Source of the DNA: Cryptomeria japonica
Lineage: Eukaryota > Streptophyta > Pinopsida > Cupressales > Cupressaceae
Length of the DNA: 64,000 nt
Assembly (NCBI RefSeq): GCF_030272615.1
Contig: NC_081406.1
Coordinates: 240,238,422-240,302,421 of the forward strand
Direction: 5' to 3'
A program made the position numbers and the translations under genes. A model generated the notes under the pieces. That model saw nothing but the letters and a program-made list of their open reading frames with translations. It was not told where the DNA came from and searched no databases. Of this stretch, positions 45,667 to 57,729 are shown one piece after another (the first letter of the stretch is position 1; every line of letters starts with the position of its first letter).

Positions 45667-46409
45667 AGTCCTCATTCCCCAAAGAAAGGAAACCACCTTA
45701 GAAGAAAGGGAACATGTGTGTCTTTTGAGTCAACATGAAAGAGACCAAAAGAGATCTCAATCCTTTGCATCATCCTCAAGTAGACATCACTAGGGACAAC
45801 AAATAGAAGAATAGGGATACATATAGAAGAATGGTCATAAAAGAGAAAGAAAGGAGAGAGGTAGAGGATCTACGGTGCTAATTTAGCTAGTCTTACATGA
45901 CATAGTCCTCCAAATCTTGTTGATAATTATTTTAGGAAGGCGAGAAACACGTCAGAAGAGTGACATCGAGCACAACAGATGGAGCTATCACAAGATCCAA
46001 ACCAGGACTATGCTCATGTGCTAAGTCACTTTGTTCATTTCTAGGAGCTAGGATTAAGGCTTTTGAAAATTATGCAGATAAATGTTTGTCAACATCAACA
46101 TATTCACATTCACTATTAGAAGAATTAAGAATTGTATTGCCATCATGAGTAACATTGTCACCTATTTCTTCATCGAGATTTATAAAAAGGAGGAGTTTTA
46201 ACATGAATAGAAGTAAAACCATGACATGTTTTTTGCAACTTATGATTTGGAGATTTAGGCCCAACATCTTGCTTAGGAGAAAATGGAATCATGCCAACTG
46301 TTGGTATTTTGGGAGATTTAATAGTTTGAGAAACAACTTCACAAGCTCTAGAACAAAATTTTCATTAGTATTCTCTTGCACAACAATTCCATCGAGGCTT
46401 AGCAGAAGG

Positions 46410-46796
46410 CTAAGAATAAGGAGGAATATTTGTTGAACGAGGAATATTCTTATCTTTAGTAGATGGATGGTTAGGTTGAGGTCTCTTAGGTTGGACAAGA
46501 GGAGAGGCAAGTCTCTTCTCTCTATAAGAGAAAGGAGGTGGAACTGCACCATATAAAGGAGGAGTGTTTGGTGTAGGAAGGAGACCAGGTCCATCATGAG
46601 GAGGAGGTATAGGTCTAGCCTTAGGAGGAATATCATTGTTCTTCCTAGGAGAAGGCATAGTTTCATACATTGGAATAGGTTGGGAATCTTCCTTAGGAGG
46701 AAGATTAGTTCTATCCATTAGGGGAAGAACTCCATCTTCAAGAATGATAGGAATATCAAGTTTTGGAGTTATAGGTTGTCTTAAGGATAAGATCAT
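46410..46796 (-). pseudogene. Proline-rich region after the protease (fossil)
   Basis: A Pro-, Lys- and Ser-rich frame (PPKARPIPPPHDGPGLLP, PPPFSYREKR) follows the protease at the place where polymerase would be expected. It is probably a spacer or remnant of the polyprotein, with no enzyme motif. Confidence 0.5.
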
Positions 46797-47146
46797 ATCT
46801 TTCTTCCATTTTTGATAAGATTGAAAGAGAGCATCACTTCTTGGTGGAAGAGATTGAAATTGTTGAGGTCAAAAGTAATCAATAAGAACACTAGGGTTTC
46901 TTTCGGTTGGTTGAAATAAGCTATGGTTAACAGTTATGATTTCTCCATTATGGGGAAATTTCAAACACTTATGGATTGGAGAAGCAATAGCCTTCATGGA
47001 AGACATTCGAGGGTAGCCTAACTTCACATGGAATTGTGGAATTGCTCAGATGAAGGAATTTTAACAAAATTGGCATTTATAGATTTAGTATGAACCTCAA
47101 TAGGAAGTGTGATAGAACCAGTAGTAGGACAAGAAAATCCATAAAA

Positions 47147-49250
47147 TTACTTAACGATCACATTAGTATCATTGTAGATTGGTTGATGTAGATGCAAAGT
47201 ATAAATACATTCTTCAGTGATGATATTAACCATGCAAGAGGGATTAATGAGCACACCACGACAAGGTTTGCCTTGGATTTTTGTAACTATGTATAAAAGG
47301 CCATTAGGTTCTCTAATGGTCTCACTAGGGTCAAATGTGATACATGGATCCTTAGGTTTTTCTTGTTTCCCTACCATATTAACCAGATTTGGACCTGCAG
47401 TAGTTAGATCAGAGGGAGAGAAAGAGGTATGTTTAGTCTCAATCACGTTAGAGGTATGAGAGGGTAAAGCATCAGTGAAAATCTTAAGATTTTGATTAGG
47501 AGGACCTACTGATTTGTTTCCCTTATCATTCACACCTGCCAAAGATATAGTATTATTATCAATTAAATCTTTAATCCTACTTTTTAATGCAAAACATTTC
47601 TCAGTATCATGACCAGGTTGATAATGAAATTGACAAAAGAATTATTATCAAAGTGAGATGAAGTTGCCTTAGAGGGGTCAATTGGTTTTATTGGAGGAAT
47701 TTTGATAAAATTTCTTTGTAACAACTGAGACATGATGCTATACATAGATTCTTTCAAAGGAGTAAATTGTCTTTCTCTTTTAAAAAATTTAGAAATAGGA
47801 GGCACACCTGTTGTAGAATTTACATTGTTATTGTTGATGGTATCATTGAATTTGATGAAGCCTTTGTTTGGTTTGAACTTTGCAAATGGTTGTTGAGCAC
47901 TCTCACCCCTATCACTCGGAGCCATAAGAGTAGATTTCTCAAGTTGACTCACAGTTAGTTGATAATTGTAAAGTGTTGCGCACAACTGCGGAAAGGAAGT
48001 AATTTGAGAAAGGAGAAGTTTTTCCCTAGTGTCTTTTTGCAAATTAGAAATGAAATTGTTTTGAATATCATTATCAAGCACTGGAAAAGAATTTTGCGAA
48101 CATAAATGCTTATATCTATCAATAAAATTAGTCAATTTTTCTTTAACACCTTGTTTACAATGCATTAAATCAATCAAAGTGATCATAAGCAAAGTCAATA
48201 CACAAATTTGGAATGTTTTGATATGTGTTAAATGACCACCTGTTCCATTATAGAGTTCCAATTGAGGGACTTAAACATGTTTAGGAGGGACGACTCTAAC
48301 AATATCAAGAGAAAGTGGGCTTGCAACATCAAATGTAGGCACACTAAACTTGGATTGACTTTAATAGAAGCAATTATTTGTTGCAATGAAGACACAGTTT
48401 GAGCAAGGTTATTAATGGTTACTTTGGTTGAGGGATTTATATTAGACATGTTTGATTGAGAAGATGGTGTGATGTTATTGAAAGAAGGCATTGATTGAAA
48501 ATAAGGTGGTGGGACACTATGTTAATTAGGCATAGGAAATGATTGAGTAGGAAATGGGACACTAAAAGGAGGAGTAAAATGATTGGAGAATTTCCCCCTT
48601 GTGTCACATTGATTGGTTGAGAGACAATAGGAATACTCTTTGAAGACATAGATAAATATGGAGGATTGAATGAAGAAGAGGAATTGTCTGCATGACTAAT
48701 GGTTGTAGGTATTACATTTTGAGTTGAAGTAGCCATGATGTTTGAAGTGAAAGTAGGAATGCTAGTCATAGAAGTGGTCAAAGGAATAGAATGATTGATT
48801 TGTGTAGGAGGTTGTGAATAACCTAAGGTCTCAACACAACGCTTCATAGGCATAACATTAGAATAAACAATGTGAGCAATACCACACAATATATCAATTC
48901 CATTCTTATCACTTTGAATCATGTATTTTAGGCCTTGAATTAATGGAAAAGCTTCACTACTAGGATATTCCTGGGACATACATTGTTGGAAGTTGTCAAA
49001 TTGATTGTCCAATTTTGATAGTTGGTCTATGGAAACTTTAGTCAAAGTTTCTTCTTCATCATGGGAATCATCAATTGGTTAGATAGAGATATTATTAGGA
49101 TGGGAAGAATTAGCAATATCCTCATTGTAGAACTCACCCAAATTAGGCTCCATCTCTTCAGGAATTAAACCTTGGGAAGCCTTAATTCTAATTCTTTGTC
49201 TAACGGGGATAGTATAGGTAGGACTAATAGTTGTAAAACACATGCACTAG
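47147..49250 (-). pseudogene. Gag and protease region of the gag-protease element (fossil)
   Basis: Blocks at 48437-49045 (gag front, Ser/Thr/Pro-rich), 47584-48261 (gag core; KEKLTNFIDRYKHLCSQN, LQKDTREKLLLSQI) and 47147-47542 (protease side; GKPCRGVLINPSCMVNIITE) follow each other in minus orientation. The NPSCMVNIIT segment sits where plant gypsy retropepsins carry their active-site loop. It is a Ty3/gypsy type by this pattern; the subfamily is not certain. Confidence 0.7.
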
Positions 49251-50363
49251 AGGGAAAATTTGAAGTTTAAATTTTGGGAACAGAGTTTGCAAAATTGAAT
49301 AATGAAAAATTCAAGAAAATGATGATTATACAATTTGAACTTTGTGAAAAGAAGAAATGATACAATCTCCAAGATTAATAAAAAGAGATTGAAATTTAAA
49401 ATTAGGGCCAATGGGATACCATTTAATTTTAAAATTAAGATCTTAAAATTAGGGTAGATTATAAATAACCACTTAATTTTTTATGTTTCCTTGAAAGTTG
49501 TAATGTTGAAATTGGGAAGTGTTTTTTAATTTTAGAGGGATCAAAATTCGATAAAATCAACCAATTATGTGGATTTTAGCAATTAACTACAGTCAAAACA
49601 GTCTCCAAAAATTCAGGAAAAAAGCCAAGGACTAGGTTGAAAGTGTACCCAGTCCTCCCAACTTTTTCAAAAATTTTCAGGGATGAAAGCTACGATGATT
49701 TGAGAGCTAACCCCCCAAAATTGATTGATTTTACGATCTCCAGATAGGTGAATTTAAAGTTTGAATGTCGAAATAGGACCCTATTAGGGTTTTGAAAAAG
49801 ATAAGAAATTGCAATTTTGAAAAAGGTGGACCCTAATGGATAGGGCCACCTTGAATAATATTTAGAAAATTGAAATTGGTTAAAATTGATTGAAATCTGT
49901 ACAAAATCCAATTAAATTTAAAAATTAGAGTTTAAGGACCTAACCACTGAATTTTGAAATTTTGAATTTTGGGAAAAGGAGGCAAATTGAAATTTTGAAT
50001 TTTAGGCAAGAAGACAAGTCTAAAAACAGTCACAAATCTGAAAATTAAATGTAAATCCAATTTTTGCACAAGTTCAAGCTAATGTTTGAAAATTAGGGTT
50101 TTGACAATTAACCACTTAATTTTGTAATTTTAATTTACAAATTGAACAAGAAAATGAAAGAATTGAATTTGACTTGAGCAATGTAATTTTTAGGTCTAAG
50201 ACAAAAGATAGCCAATTTTACAAAACACAAGTTTAATTTCAGTTTTAACAACTAGGGTTTTGATTGAATTAACCACTAAGTTTTGCAAGAAAATTGAACT
50301 TTTAAATGAAAAATATGCAATAATTTTTAGTGTAAGGCATGTAAAACATCGAGTCAACCAAAA

Positions 50364-51562
50364 TGTAATACGGTGAAAAGTAATGAGGGGAGATCAAGTG
50401 AAAAGCTTTACTCCCCTCAAATGAGGGATGAAAGTTTCACAAAGGATTCCCTTCAAATTTTCACACACAACATTTAAAAGAGGGGTTGAATTCACTAAAT
50501 CCAATCCCAATGGAAAGAGATTGAATACGAAGTGAATTGTACAGAATTTAGAATGTATTAGGAAAGTAGATTAACCCTCTTTTAAAATAGACAAGTTAAA
50601 TTAAGAAAATTGAGACTAAGTGTAGAATTGACAAAGAAGCAATTATATCTTGAGATACAGATGCAGGATGAAGCTATGCACCTGGAATGGGCAGTAGAAT
50701 GTTGAGATGAAGCTTCCCTGCAAATCTGAGCAAAAGTTGTAGGGACCGGGTTGAAGTTGCACTCGGTCCTCCAAAAAATCTATGCACCAAAAAGGGTTTC
50801 TTTGTCTCTGATAATGAAGCCTAAACCTACAATTACAACCGCGCACCTGCAACCTACACACAGAAAAGAGAGGAAAATTATGTTTGGATTGGGGCTTTAC
50901 CTTCAAGTCAAACCCCATTTTGGAGTTAACCAAGTGATTGAACAATGCTGCAAGTAAATAAAAGGAAATGTCTGAAGTAAAATCCACCTCAAGAAGGGGA
51001 TGTAATTGAAATGTTGATGAATTTTCTTGAAAGGATATGTGAAATAGGATGTCTTGAATTTTGATGGGAATCTCCTCTTCAATGGTTGAATCCTTGACTT
51101 GAATACAACACCTAGCCTTGAAAGGAGATTTGAAATGCTTAATGTTTGAATGAATGCTTGAATTATTGAATGCTTATGGTCGACTTCACTTATCAACTTA
51201 ATTTCTCTTTGAACTTTGATTGTGCAAATAGGAGGGGAAATTCTCCTTATATACTTGTCAATTAGGGGTATTTAGCTAATTTTTTGTCTTAGGCCGACAT
51301 AGGAAAATTGTTCCCACTCAACAATTGACAAGCCCAATGCAAGGTTTGATTAAAGGAGGCCCAAAGTAGGGCTGGGATAAGGGCACCACACCCCTGTCCT
51401 GCCCTCATTTAGGACAGGGAGAGTCAATAGGCAGTGTGGGGTGCAAGCTTTTGATGTCCTGAGCATGTCTTGGGTCTTCGATCAGGCTTAAGGATTCATC
51501 TGCTAATGTGAAGACCCAAATGCAGTCAAAAATTACAAGGGTCACAATTTTATGATGCTACA
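50364..51562 (-). repeat. Right (5') LTR of the gag-protease element
   Basis: TGTAATACGG to GATGCTACA, 1,199 bp. The primer site should lie just inside, at about 50345-50361 (minus strand TGGTTGACTCGATG); I could not assign a tRNA to it. Confidence 0.9.
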
Positions 51563-52150
51563 GGTATATTTCTTAATAAGATTAGGCTCAGAGCTAACAT
51601 GGGTAATATTGCCATTTTGTGAAATAGTAGGTATGATAGGAGAAGTTTATTTAGGAATACGAGGTATCAAAACCTGTATCTCTATTTGGATTTGAGGACC
51701 TATGTACCAATAAACTTCTATCCAACTAGCCATGTAGTCATAGTGTTTTCATTCATTGTGTGAGCTATACTATGTATAATATATTCACTACATGAATTAC
51801 CTTGTACTAATCTCCCTATAATCTCAATCAATTGGGTTGCCTCTCTAGCCAAGTATTTTGTACACACAAGTTGTTGAAAGCCTTCCAATTCCTTGTCCAA
51901 CTTCTTCAATTGTTCGTTAGACACCTGAATTGAAGGGTCATCCTCACCATGATAATTATGAGGGGAATTTATTTTAGATATACTAGGAAAGATGTGTGTT
52001 GCATTAAGGGAAGATTACTCTTGTGAGTTTCTTGGTGGAAATAAACCAACTTGCAACTTAGGATCAACACCATTACTCATCAAAGTATGGTAGGTCAAGA
52101 GTTATTAACTTCTTCTCAAAGAAACCTTGGATTTGAAATAATAGGTAATG
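51563..52150 (-). mobile_element. Older Ty3/gypsy gag fossil, part right of the insertion
   Basis: The minus-strand frame 51718-51924 (EQLKKLDKELEGFQQLV) parallels the gag start of the inserted element (DQLSKLDNQFDNFQQCM). It therefore looks like the front of a related gag, with its other half at 42500-43917. Strongly decayed. Confidence 0.5.
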
Positions 52151-53529
52151 AACATTAAATAAAGTATGAGCTTCAAAAATAAAGATTTGTTCCTTAGAAG
52201 CAATAAATTAAAGATAGAATAAGGAAGAGGTAAATTTGGTTTAGTGTTTTGGTCATTCTCACAAATTTATTGCAAATGTAATATGGAATGATAATGATGT
52301 AATTAGTTATGTGATATTAGATAGAAATCATGTGATCAATTAACCAATTCACTAAATGTAAGCACATAAACAATTCAAAAGTTATTCTATCTAAATTAGC
52401 AAGTACAATTTATTCTCCAATAAGGATGGAGAAGAGGGAGGACCTAGAGTACTTTCCAAAGAATCAAGAGTAAACTGGAGTTCTCTCTTTAGTGGGGGAG
52501 TTTTTGTTATATTTTACAGGTTTAAGGTGAAAGAAGGAGCCTTATATTTTATAGAAGCCATATATGCAAGTAAATCAAATTTATTCTTTAAATTTAGAAT
52601 ATATGCAAGTCAAAGATACATTGGGTTCACTAAAATGATATGTGTGGAAAATGATATCCTATGCCTATGGATGCAAACTAAGATCTCAATGTCTATTGAG
52701 TATCATTGAAACACAATATGTTTAGGTATAGTCCTAATAGGAGAGACAAATGCTTGGATTTTTCCTTGGTTGTAAAAATATTAAGATTTTAAAGCATGTG
52801 TTTGGGACCTTAGGATAATGATAAGAAAAATATTTATTTCACAAACAACAATAAATTACATAATAGAAATAAAACATAGTAAGCTAGCTTTGAAAAGAAG
52901 ATACATAGAGGAACTTGGATTTGATAAAAAGAGTGAAATATGTCAGACATGGTGTTGAGTCCCCTAATCTAAAGGTAGCTGAAATTGATAGAAAGGAACA
53001 AGGATGTAATTAGGAGGTCTTGTAGGTCTGTGTCTTAAAAATCCCAACAAAACTAGCTAGACATGTGTCTTAGGCATCCCATTACAGTTATTTTCACATG
53101 TTAAGAAGTTGTTGAAACCTATAATAGTCTACTCTATGATCATGTACCACTTTTGTAATAGCATTTGAACTTTTGCACATAAAAAATGGGGAAAAATAGT
53201 TGTAATGTATAAGGGATTTCTTAGGTTAAACTTTATCTTAGTGTTCCTAATTCCACAGCAGCTTACTTGATTGAAAAGGAATGCATGTACTAGGGAGGAC
53301 ATAGACTAAATATTAATTGAAATGTTGAAATAACAAATGTTATCTCAAGTATGAAACCATTGGCATGAAATCTCACACAAGGCTTGATGATGCAAGAACA
53401 TGACAAATCTGCTCTCATCATGGACAAACACAATATAGTTGATCATGATTACTACAAAAACAATGTATTAATGAAATATATGCTCCTTGATTGTAGATCT
53501 ATGCTCAATTAATTTCAATTGATTGATTG
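52151..53529. other. Non-coding stretch
   Basis: AT-rich, no gene or repeat recognised. Confidence 0.3.
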
Positions 53530-56390
53530 AACTTGCTAGATGTCATCAGGTGATACATTACATTTGGGTGCAATTAACTTAAGAATAGGAATTGTATCAT
53601 CTATTGCCTTATAGGCCAATGCATTACAATCTGTAATTTTCTTAATAGAATCGAATAGTACTTCAGTCACATTGGTTGGTCTGAATTTTGTCATAGAAGT
53701 ACTGGATGACTAGCCAATTACCTTCACAATCTCTATGCTTCCTGTGGGAGAAATCACTTTGCTTGTCTCAACCTTTGGAGGGTCAGTATGTGTTTTCTTT
53801 CTACTAGAAAAGGTTTAGTCTTTTAAGTAGTTGTCGGTGGCACTGTCTCTGTGTGTACCTATGATTGAACATGTTTCTCTACTTGTGTCTCTACTTGTTT
53901 TACAGTGTTATCAACCGATGCTTTTTATTGTTTCTCAGTGTTATCCACTATCGGTTTCTCTGTCTGTTTTTCTCCAATGTCCACTACTGGTGACTCAGTT
54001 GGTTTCTCTTTATTCTTTGTTGCCAGTATCTCTGACTCTGTTGGTTTCTTAATGCTTGCGTCAATAGTATTGTCAGTAACCATGCCACTAACCAAGGGAT
54101 CAATTGTATGCTCAGTTTGTTCTGCCTGAATCCCAATCTCAATACTATCAACCAGTTGCTCAGTAGCAACATCATTTTTGTTTTCCTCTGTGCTTTTTTT
54201 GTCAACTACAATATTAACCTCCTGAGTGTCTATGTTCATAGTATACAATATTTCAGACTCAGGGTTTGTATCCTCATGTGGTGTTTCCACATTCTCAGTA
54301 GTCGGGGTATTGTCAGTCTGTATCGGTGGAGTAATAGAAGGTGGTGGTATATTATCTGTTACTTTTATATTTGGTAGTCCACCTACCTTGCCTTTTCCTT
54401 TGTCTCGATCCTTTTGATATACCTTGAAAGTTTTAGGTTTTTTTAGTTCTTCTTGTTTCTCTTTCTCAACAAAGAAAATGTCCCATTTGTTAGTTGTCTC
54501 TTCTAAGATTTCATTTACCCTACCAACCATTAGGCTCACATGTCAGTGTCCGCTTGAAAAGACTGTTTTGTTTGCTTTACTGATCAACTCATCAATTTCC
54601 TCAACTGATTTTATAGGATGTATAGCAAGTAGTTTCTCAATTTTGATATTCTTGTCAAATTCCATAATAGCTAGCCTTTTAGCATCTAGTTGCCTATATA
54701 AATCACTAGGCAAACATCTACAACCTCTATTAAAACTTTCTTACAAAAATCAAGGTGTAAGATGATGCTATTCTCTATACTTTCTTTCTCCTCATTGGTA
54801 AATGTATCATACAATTTTCTTACATTGAATAAATTACCATCATCTGTTATCTCATTCAGCAAGTTGTCTAGTGGTGGTATAACCTGTTTTTGCTTTCTCT
54901 TTCTAGGTGCTAGCTTCTTACTTGGTGGCCTCACTGCTTGTTGTTTTTGCCTTGGTGTTTGATTTTTCTTGGGAGGAGGAGAGGGTACCGGTGAAGGTTT
55001 TCTCTTCCTATCTACTCTTTTGAATTCTGCAGGGATTTCACTTTTCGAGGATGTACCAACTAGTGACAGATGAGTCTTTGGTTGTAGTCCTTCTAAGTCA
55101 CTTTCCTTGATACCAGTTATGTTCATTATGTTTTCCTTTATTTCTTTGACCTGCTTGGTTGCACTTCTTATATATTTTTCTCTTCTCTTCCTTTGTTTAA
55201 GTGTCTGCACACCACTCTCTATTGATTGTGCATTTCCAAAAACCTTTTCTTCCAATTCTCTAGGGGCTGCTAGTAGGGATTTGGCATATGATTCAATTAT
55301 GTTTACATCAGCCTCATATCCCATTTATGTCACCCAAATAGTTCTAGGAAGAAATGCCTCCATATAGATTTCATCTTTCTTAATTACAAAGCAAATTTCC
55401 TTTTCATATTTATCTACAATGCGTTGTGGTAACCTTTCCCTTGTTTTCATTTTTGCTTAAATGCTTGGAAATACTCAGTAATGTTGTTATCCTTATCTGT
55501 CCCCATACTGGTGAAGATATAAGATAGTTGTTTGTCAACTGGTATGTCATAACCAAAGTCTTTCTTGCCTATACCGGGAACCTCTTTTGTAAGATATAGC
55601 ATTAAGCATACAAGAAGATTGCCAAAACGGAAAGTACCTTATCTCCTTTGATTTTCTTTAGGTTGTCAATCAACTCATCCTTCAACCACTCACATAGATC
55701 TATCTTAGCACCACTGTTAACCATATCATATGCACTTTTAATACATAGACTTGAAACTGAGTTCAGTCGGTTTGCATGTGTGGTTTTGTATCCTAAGATC
55801 ATGCTTATGAATCTAACATTTATGTATTCTACATCATTAACTCTCAGATATTTGCTGTCATAGGCTGCTCCTGTTAAAGTCATTACTGTGTTATTAGGAA
55901 CCATCTTAGTTTTATCTAGCCTGCAACTGGTGGAGAGTAAGCTAGTCACTGCCCTAACTACTTCCTTAGTGATTTTACAAACAGAGTCTAGCCAAAAGAA
56001 TTCACCGTGAACTCTACTAAGCACAATCCTTACTACCTCCTTAGGAAATTTTGAGATGTCAAGGATTTCCACAAAACCTAAAGTTTCAATAACCTTATGT
56101 TCAAGTTTCACAACTCCACTTTCATCATAGATAACATTTTTGTACATTTTTATGATTTCCTCTTAACCTGATTCCTCAATGTGGCAATGTATGTAAATTC
56201 TAGGGTCTTCTGCATATGCAACTCCTTTAGGAATTTTTGAAAAAGTGCCTAGGGTATCATCCTATTTCGCTACTTCAGGGATAATCTTGAAAATAAGCCT
56301 AGGGCATTTAATTACTTCTATAACAGTAGGATTTGCAATGAATTATAGAGCAGAGGAGGAAGCCATTGATAAATACCTTAATCTACCTGA
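53530..56390 (-). pseudogene. Second large reading frame of unrecognised family (fossil)
   Basis: Minus-strand blocks at 55602-56147, 54686-55324 and 53925-54539, with shorter pieces around them, follow one another from an ATG near 56365. The first block is globular and well formed (YKNVIYDESGVVKLEHKV, KYLRVNDVEYINVRFI, AYDMVNSGAKIDLCEWL). The second is basic and Pro/Lys-rich (RKPSPVPSPPPKKNQ). The third is rich in Thr/Glu/Lys with short internal repeats (VVDIGEKQTEKPIVDN). Interrupted about six times. No polymerase or capsid motif is seen. I do not recognise the family. It lies between retroelement pieces and is probably a passenger ORF of one; this is inference. Confidence 0.5.
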
Positions 56391-56507
56391 TAGGTTTGGA
56401 TGCTTGAAAGAACTTGCTTCACTTCTCTCTTTGGATGCCTTCGCTCGAGTTTTTCGTGCTCTTTGAAAGTTTGAATGCTCGATGAATGAAAAAGATAGAA
56501 AAACACT

Positions 56508-56518
56508 GATTTATAATG
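56508..56518 (-). promoter_or_regulatory. Possible TATA box of the large unrecognised ORF
   Basis: The minus strand reads GACATTATAAATCAG about 150 bp before the ATG near 56365. Position and sequence fit a promoter, but transcription cannot be judged. Confidence 0.35.
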
Positions 56519-56689
56519 TCTTTTCCTTCAACAACCACAATAAATGCCTACTGGTAAAGAAGAAGTTCATCTTCTCACCATAAACCGAGGGTAAACTTGC
56601 ACGATTTTCAATTTGTTGCAATACCCCCAAGGGTTACTTTTTAGTTGGATGAAGAGTCTCCTGTCGGTGGAGTAATACTCTATTCTACC

Positions 56690-56942
56690 GATGAAGGAAT
56701 AGTCTCATCAACATTCTAATCTATCTTTCTAAGCCATTGTCTTGAAAATTCTTGCTTTACCTCATCAACCTTCTCTTTGCTTTTCAAACTATATCCTCTA
56801 TTATTTGTCGATGAAGTCTTGCTTCTACAAAATTTTGCAATATGTCCAATCTTGTTACAAGCATAACAAGTCACATTGTTTTTCTGAATAGCATTTCCAT
56901 ATCCTATGACGGTTTGTGTTATGCATTGATTAGATAAGTGCC
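56690..56942 (-). mobile_element. Gag zinc-knuckle end of the target element, left part (fossil)
   Basis: The minus strand encodes a CCHC knuckle (CYACNKIGHIAKFC) and a basic tail. It is the continuation of the gag at 63164-64000, cut by the copia insertion at 56943. Confidence 0.7.
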
Positions 56943-57393
56943 TGTGAGATTTTGCCAAGATCAAGGGCACAATGAAAAGTATAAAAATAGAGACAAAAGA
57001 ATGACAAGAACAAACCATATTCTCATCAATATGAAAATGATCAACTGGATTCACCAATATAATGAATATAGGCCTCCTTATATAGGCAAGGCCATATAGA
57101 TGTACGAGCACACAATCATGGCATGTGGCTCAATGAGAAACAAGGGTAGGTAAGAAATACTAGGGGTAGGTAGGAGAAATAATATAATATTCCACAAGAG
57201 GTGGATGACCCACCGAATGTGGAGTGTAACAACAAAACAAGACCACAAAAGGTGGAATTTCTCCTACAAGCTCTATCCCTATGTGCACACTTCCCTAAGT
57301 GTCTCAAATCCAAACTACAAAGAGATGCATTATCCTAAGTTAACTTAAGTAAAGTGTAATAATATCCATAATAAATATTTATTTACACCAACA
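56943..57393 (-). repeat. Left (3') LTR of the full-length copia element
   Basis: TGTGAGATTTTGCC to TTACACCAACA, near-identical to the right LTR. Next to it on the inner side is the polypurine tract (TCCCCCCTTA on the plus strand, 57394-57403). Confidence 0.95.
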
Positions 57394-57729
57394 TCCCCCC
57401 TTAAGTGCAACTTAGGGGAATGAAGACTCAAGTCAAAAATGCAAGATGGGTCCTAGCTACTAGGCCATGATAGGTACCCACGTACAATATGCAAATGCAA
57501 GAAAAACTATGCAATGCATTCTCTCACAAATGAAGAAAAGGAGAAAACCCAGTGGGAAAAAACTCCCCCACAAAAGAGAGATGAATGTACAAAAGACTCT
57601 CAAAGAAGATGGACAAAACCTCAAAGAGGAAAAAGTCCCCCTCATAAGAGAGGAAGGAGAAGTCAGCTAAACCCCCCTAATGACACATCCTGCACCCCCA
57701 AGAGAGCTTGCAACTACTGGAACTTACTC

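Larger units (their letters stand above)
43918..51562 (-). mobile_element. LTR retrotransposon with gag-protease only, complete ends, broken
   Basis: Two LTRs of about 1.2 kb in the same orientation bound a 5.25-kb interior. The host pentamer GGTAT is repeated exactly before 43918 and after 51562, so this is one whole insertion. A polypurine tract (AAAGTGGGGGCTAAA on the minus strand) sits next to the left LTR, giving minus orientation. The interior codes for gag (about 47580-49250), a retropepsin-like region (about 47147-47542) and a Pro-rich part (46410-46796). I see no reverse transcriptase, RNase H or integrase in the remaining space, so it is probably non-autonomous. Coding is interrupted about ten times. 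LTRs differ by roughly 8-10% by eye, so it is older than the copia element at 56943. Confidence 0.85.

Noticed and set aside
53831-54962. Several plus-strand frames rich in Ser, Phe and Val
   Set aside because: They are antisense to the Thr/Glu/Lys- and Pro/Lys-rich blocks of the unclassified minus-strand ORF.
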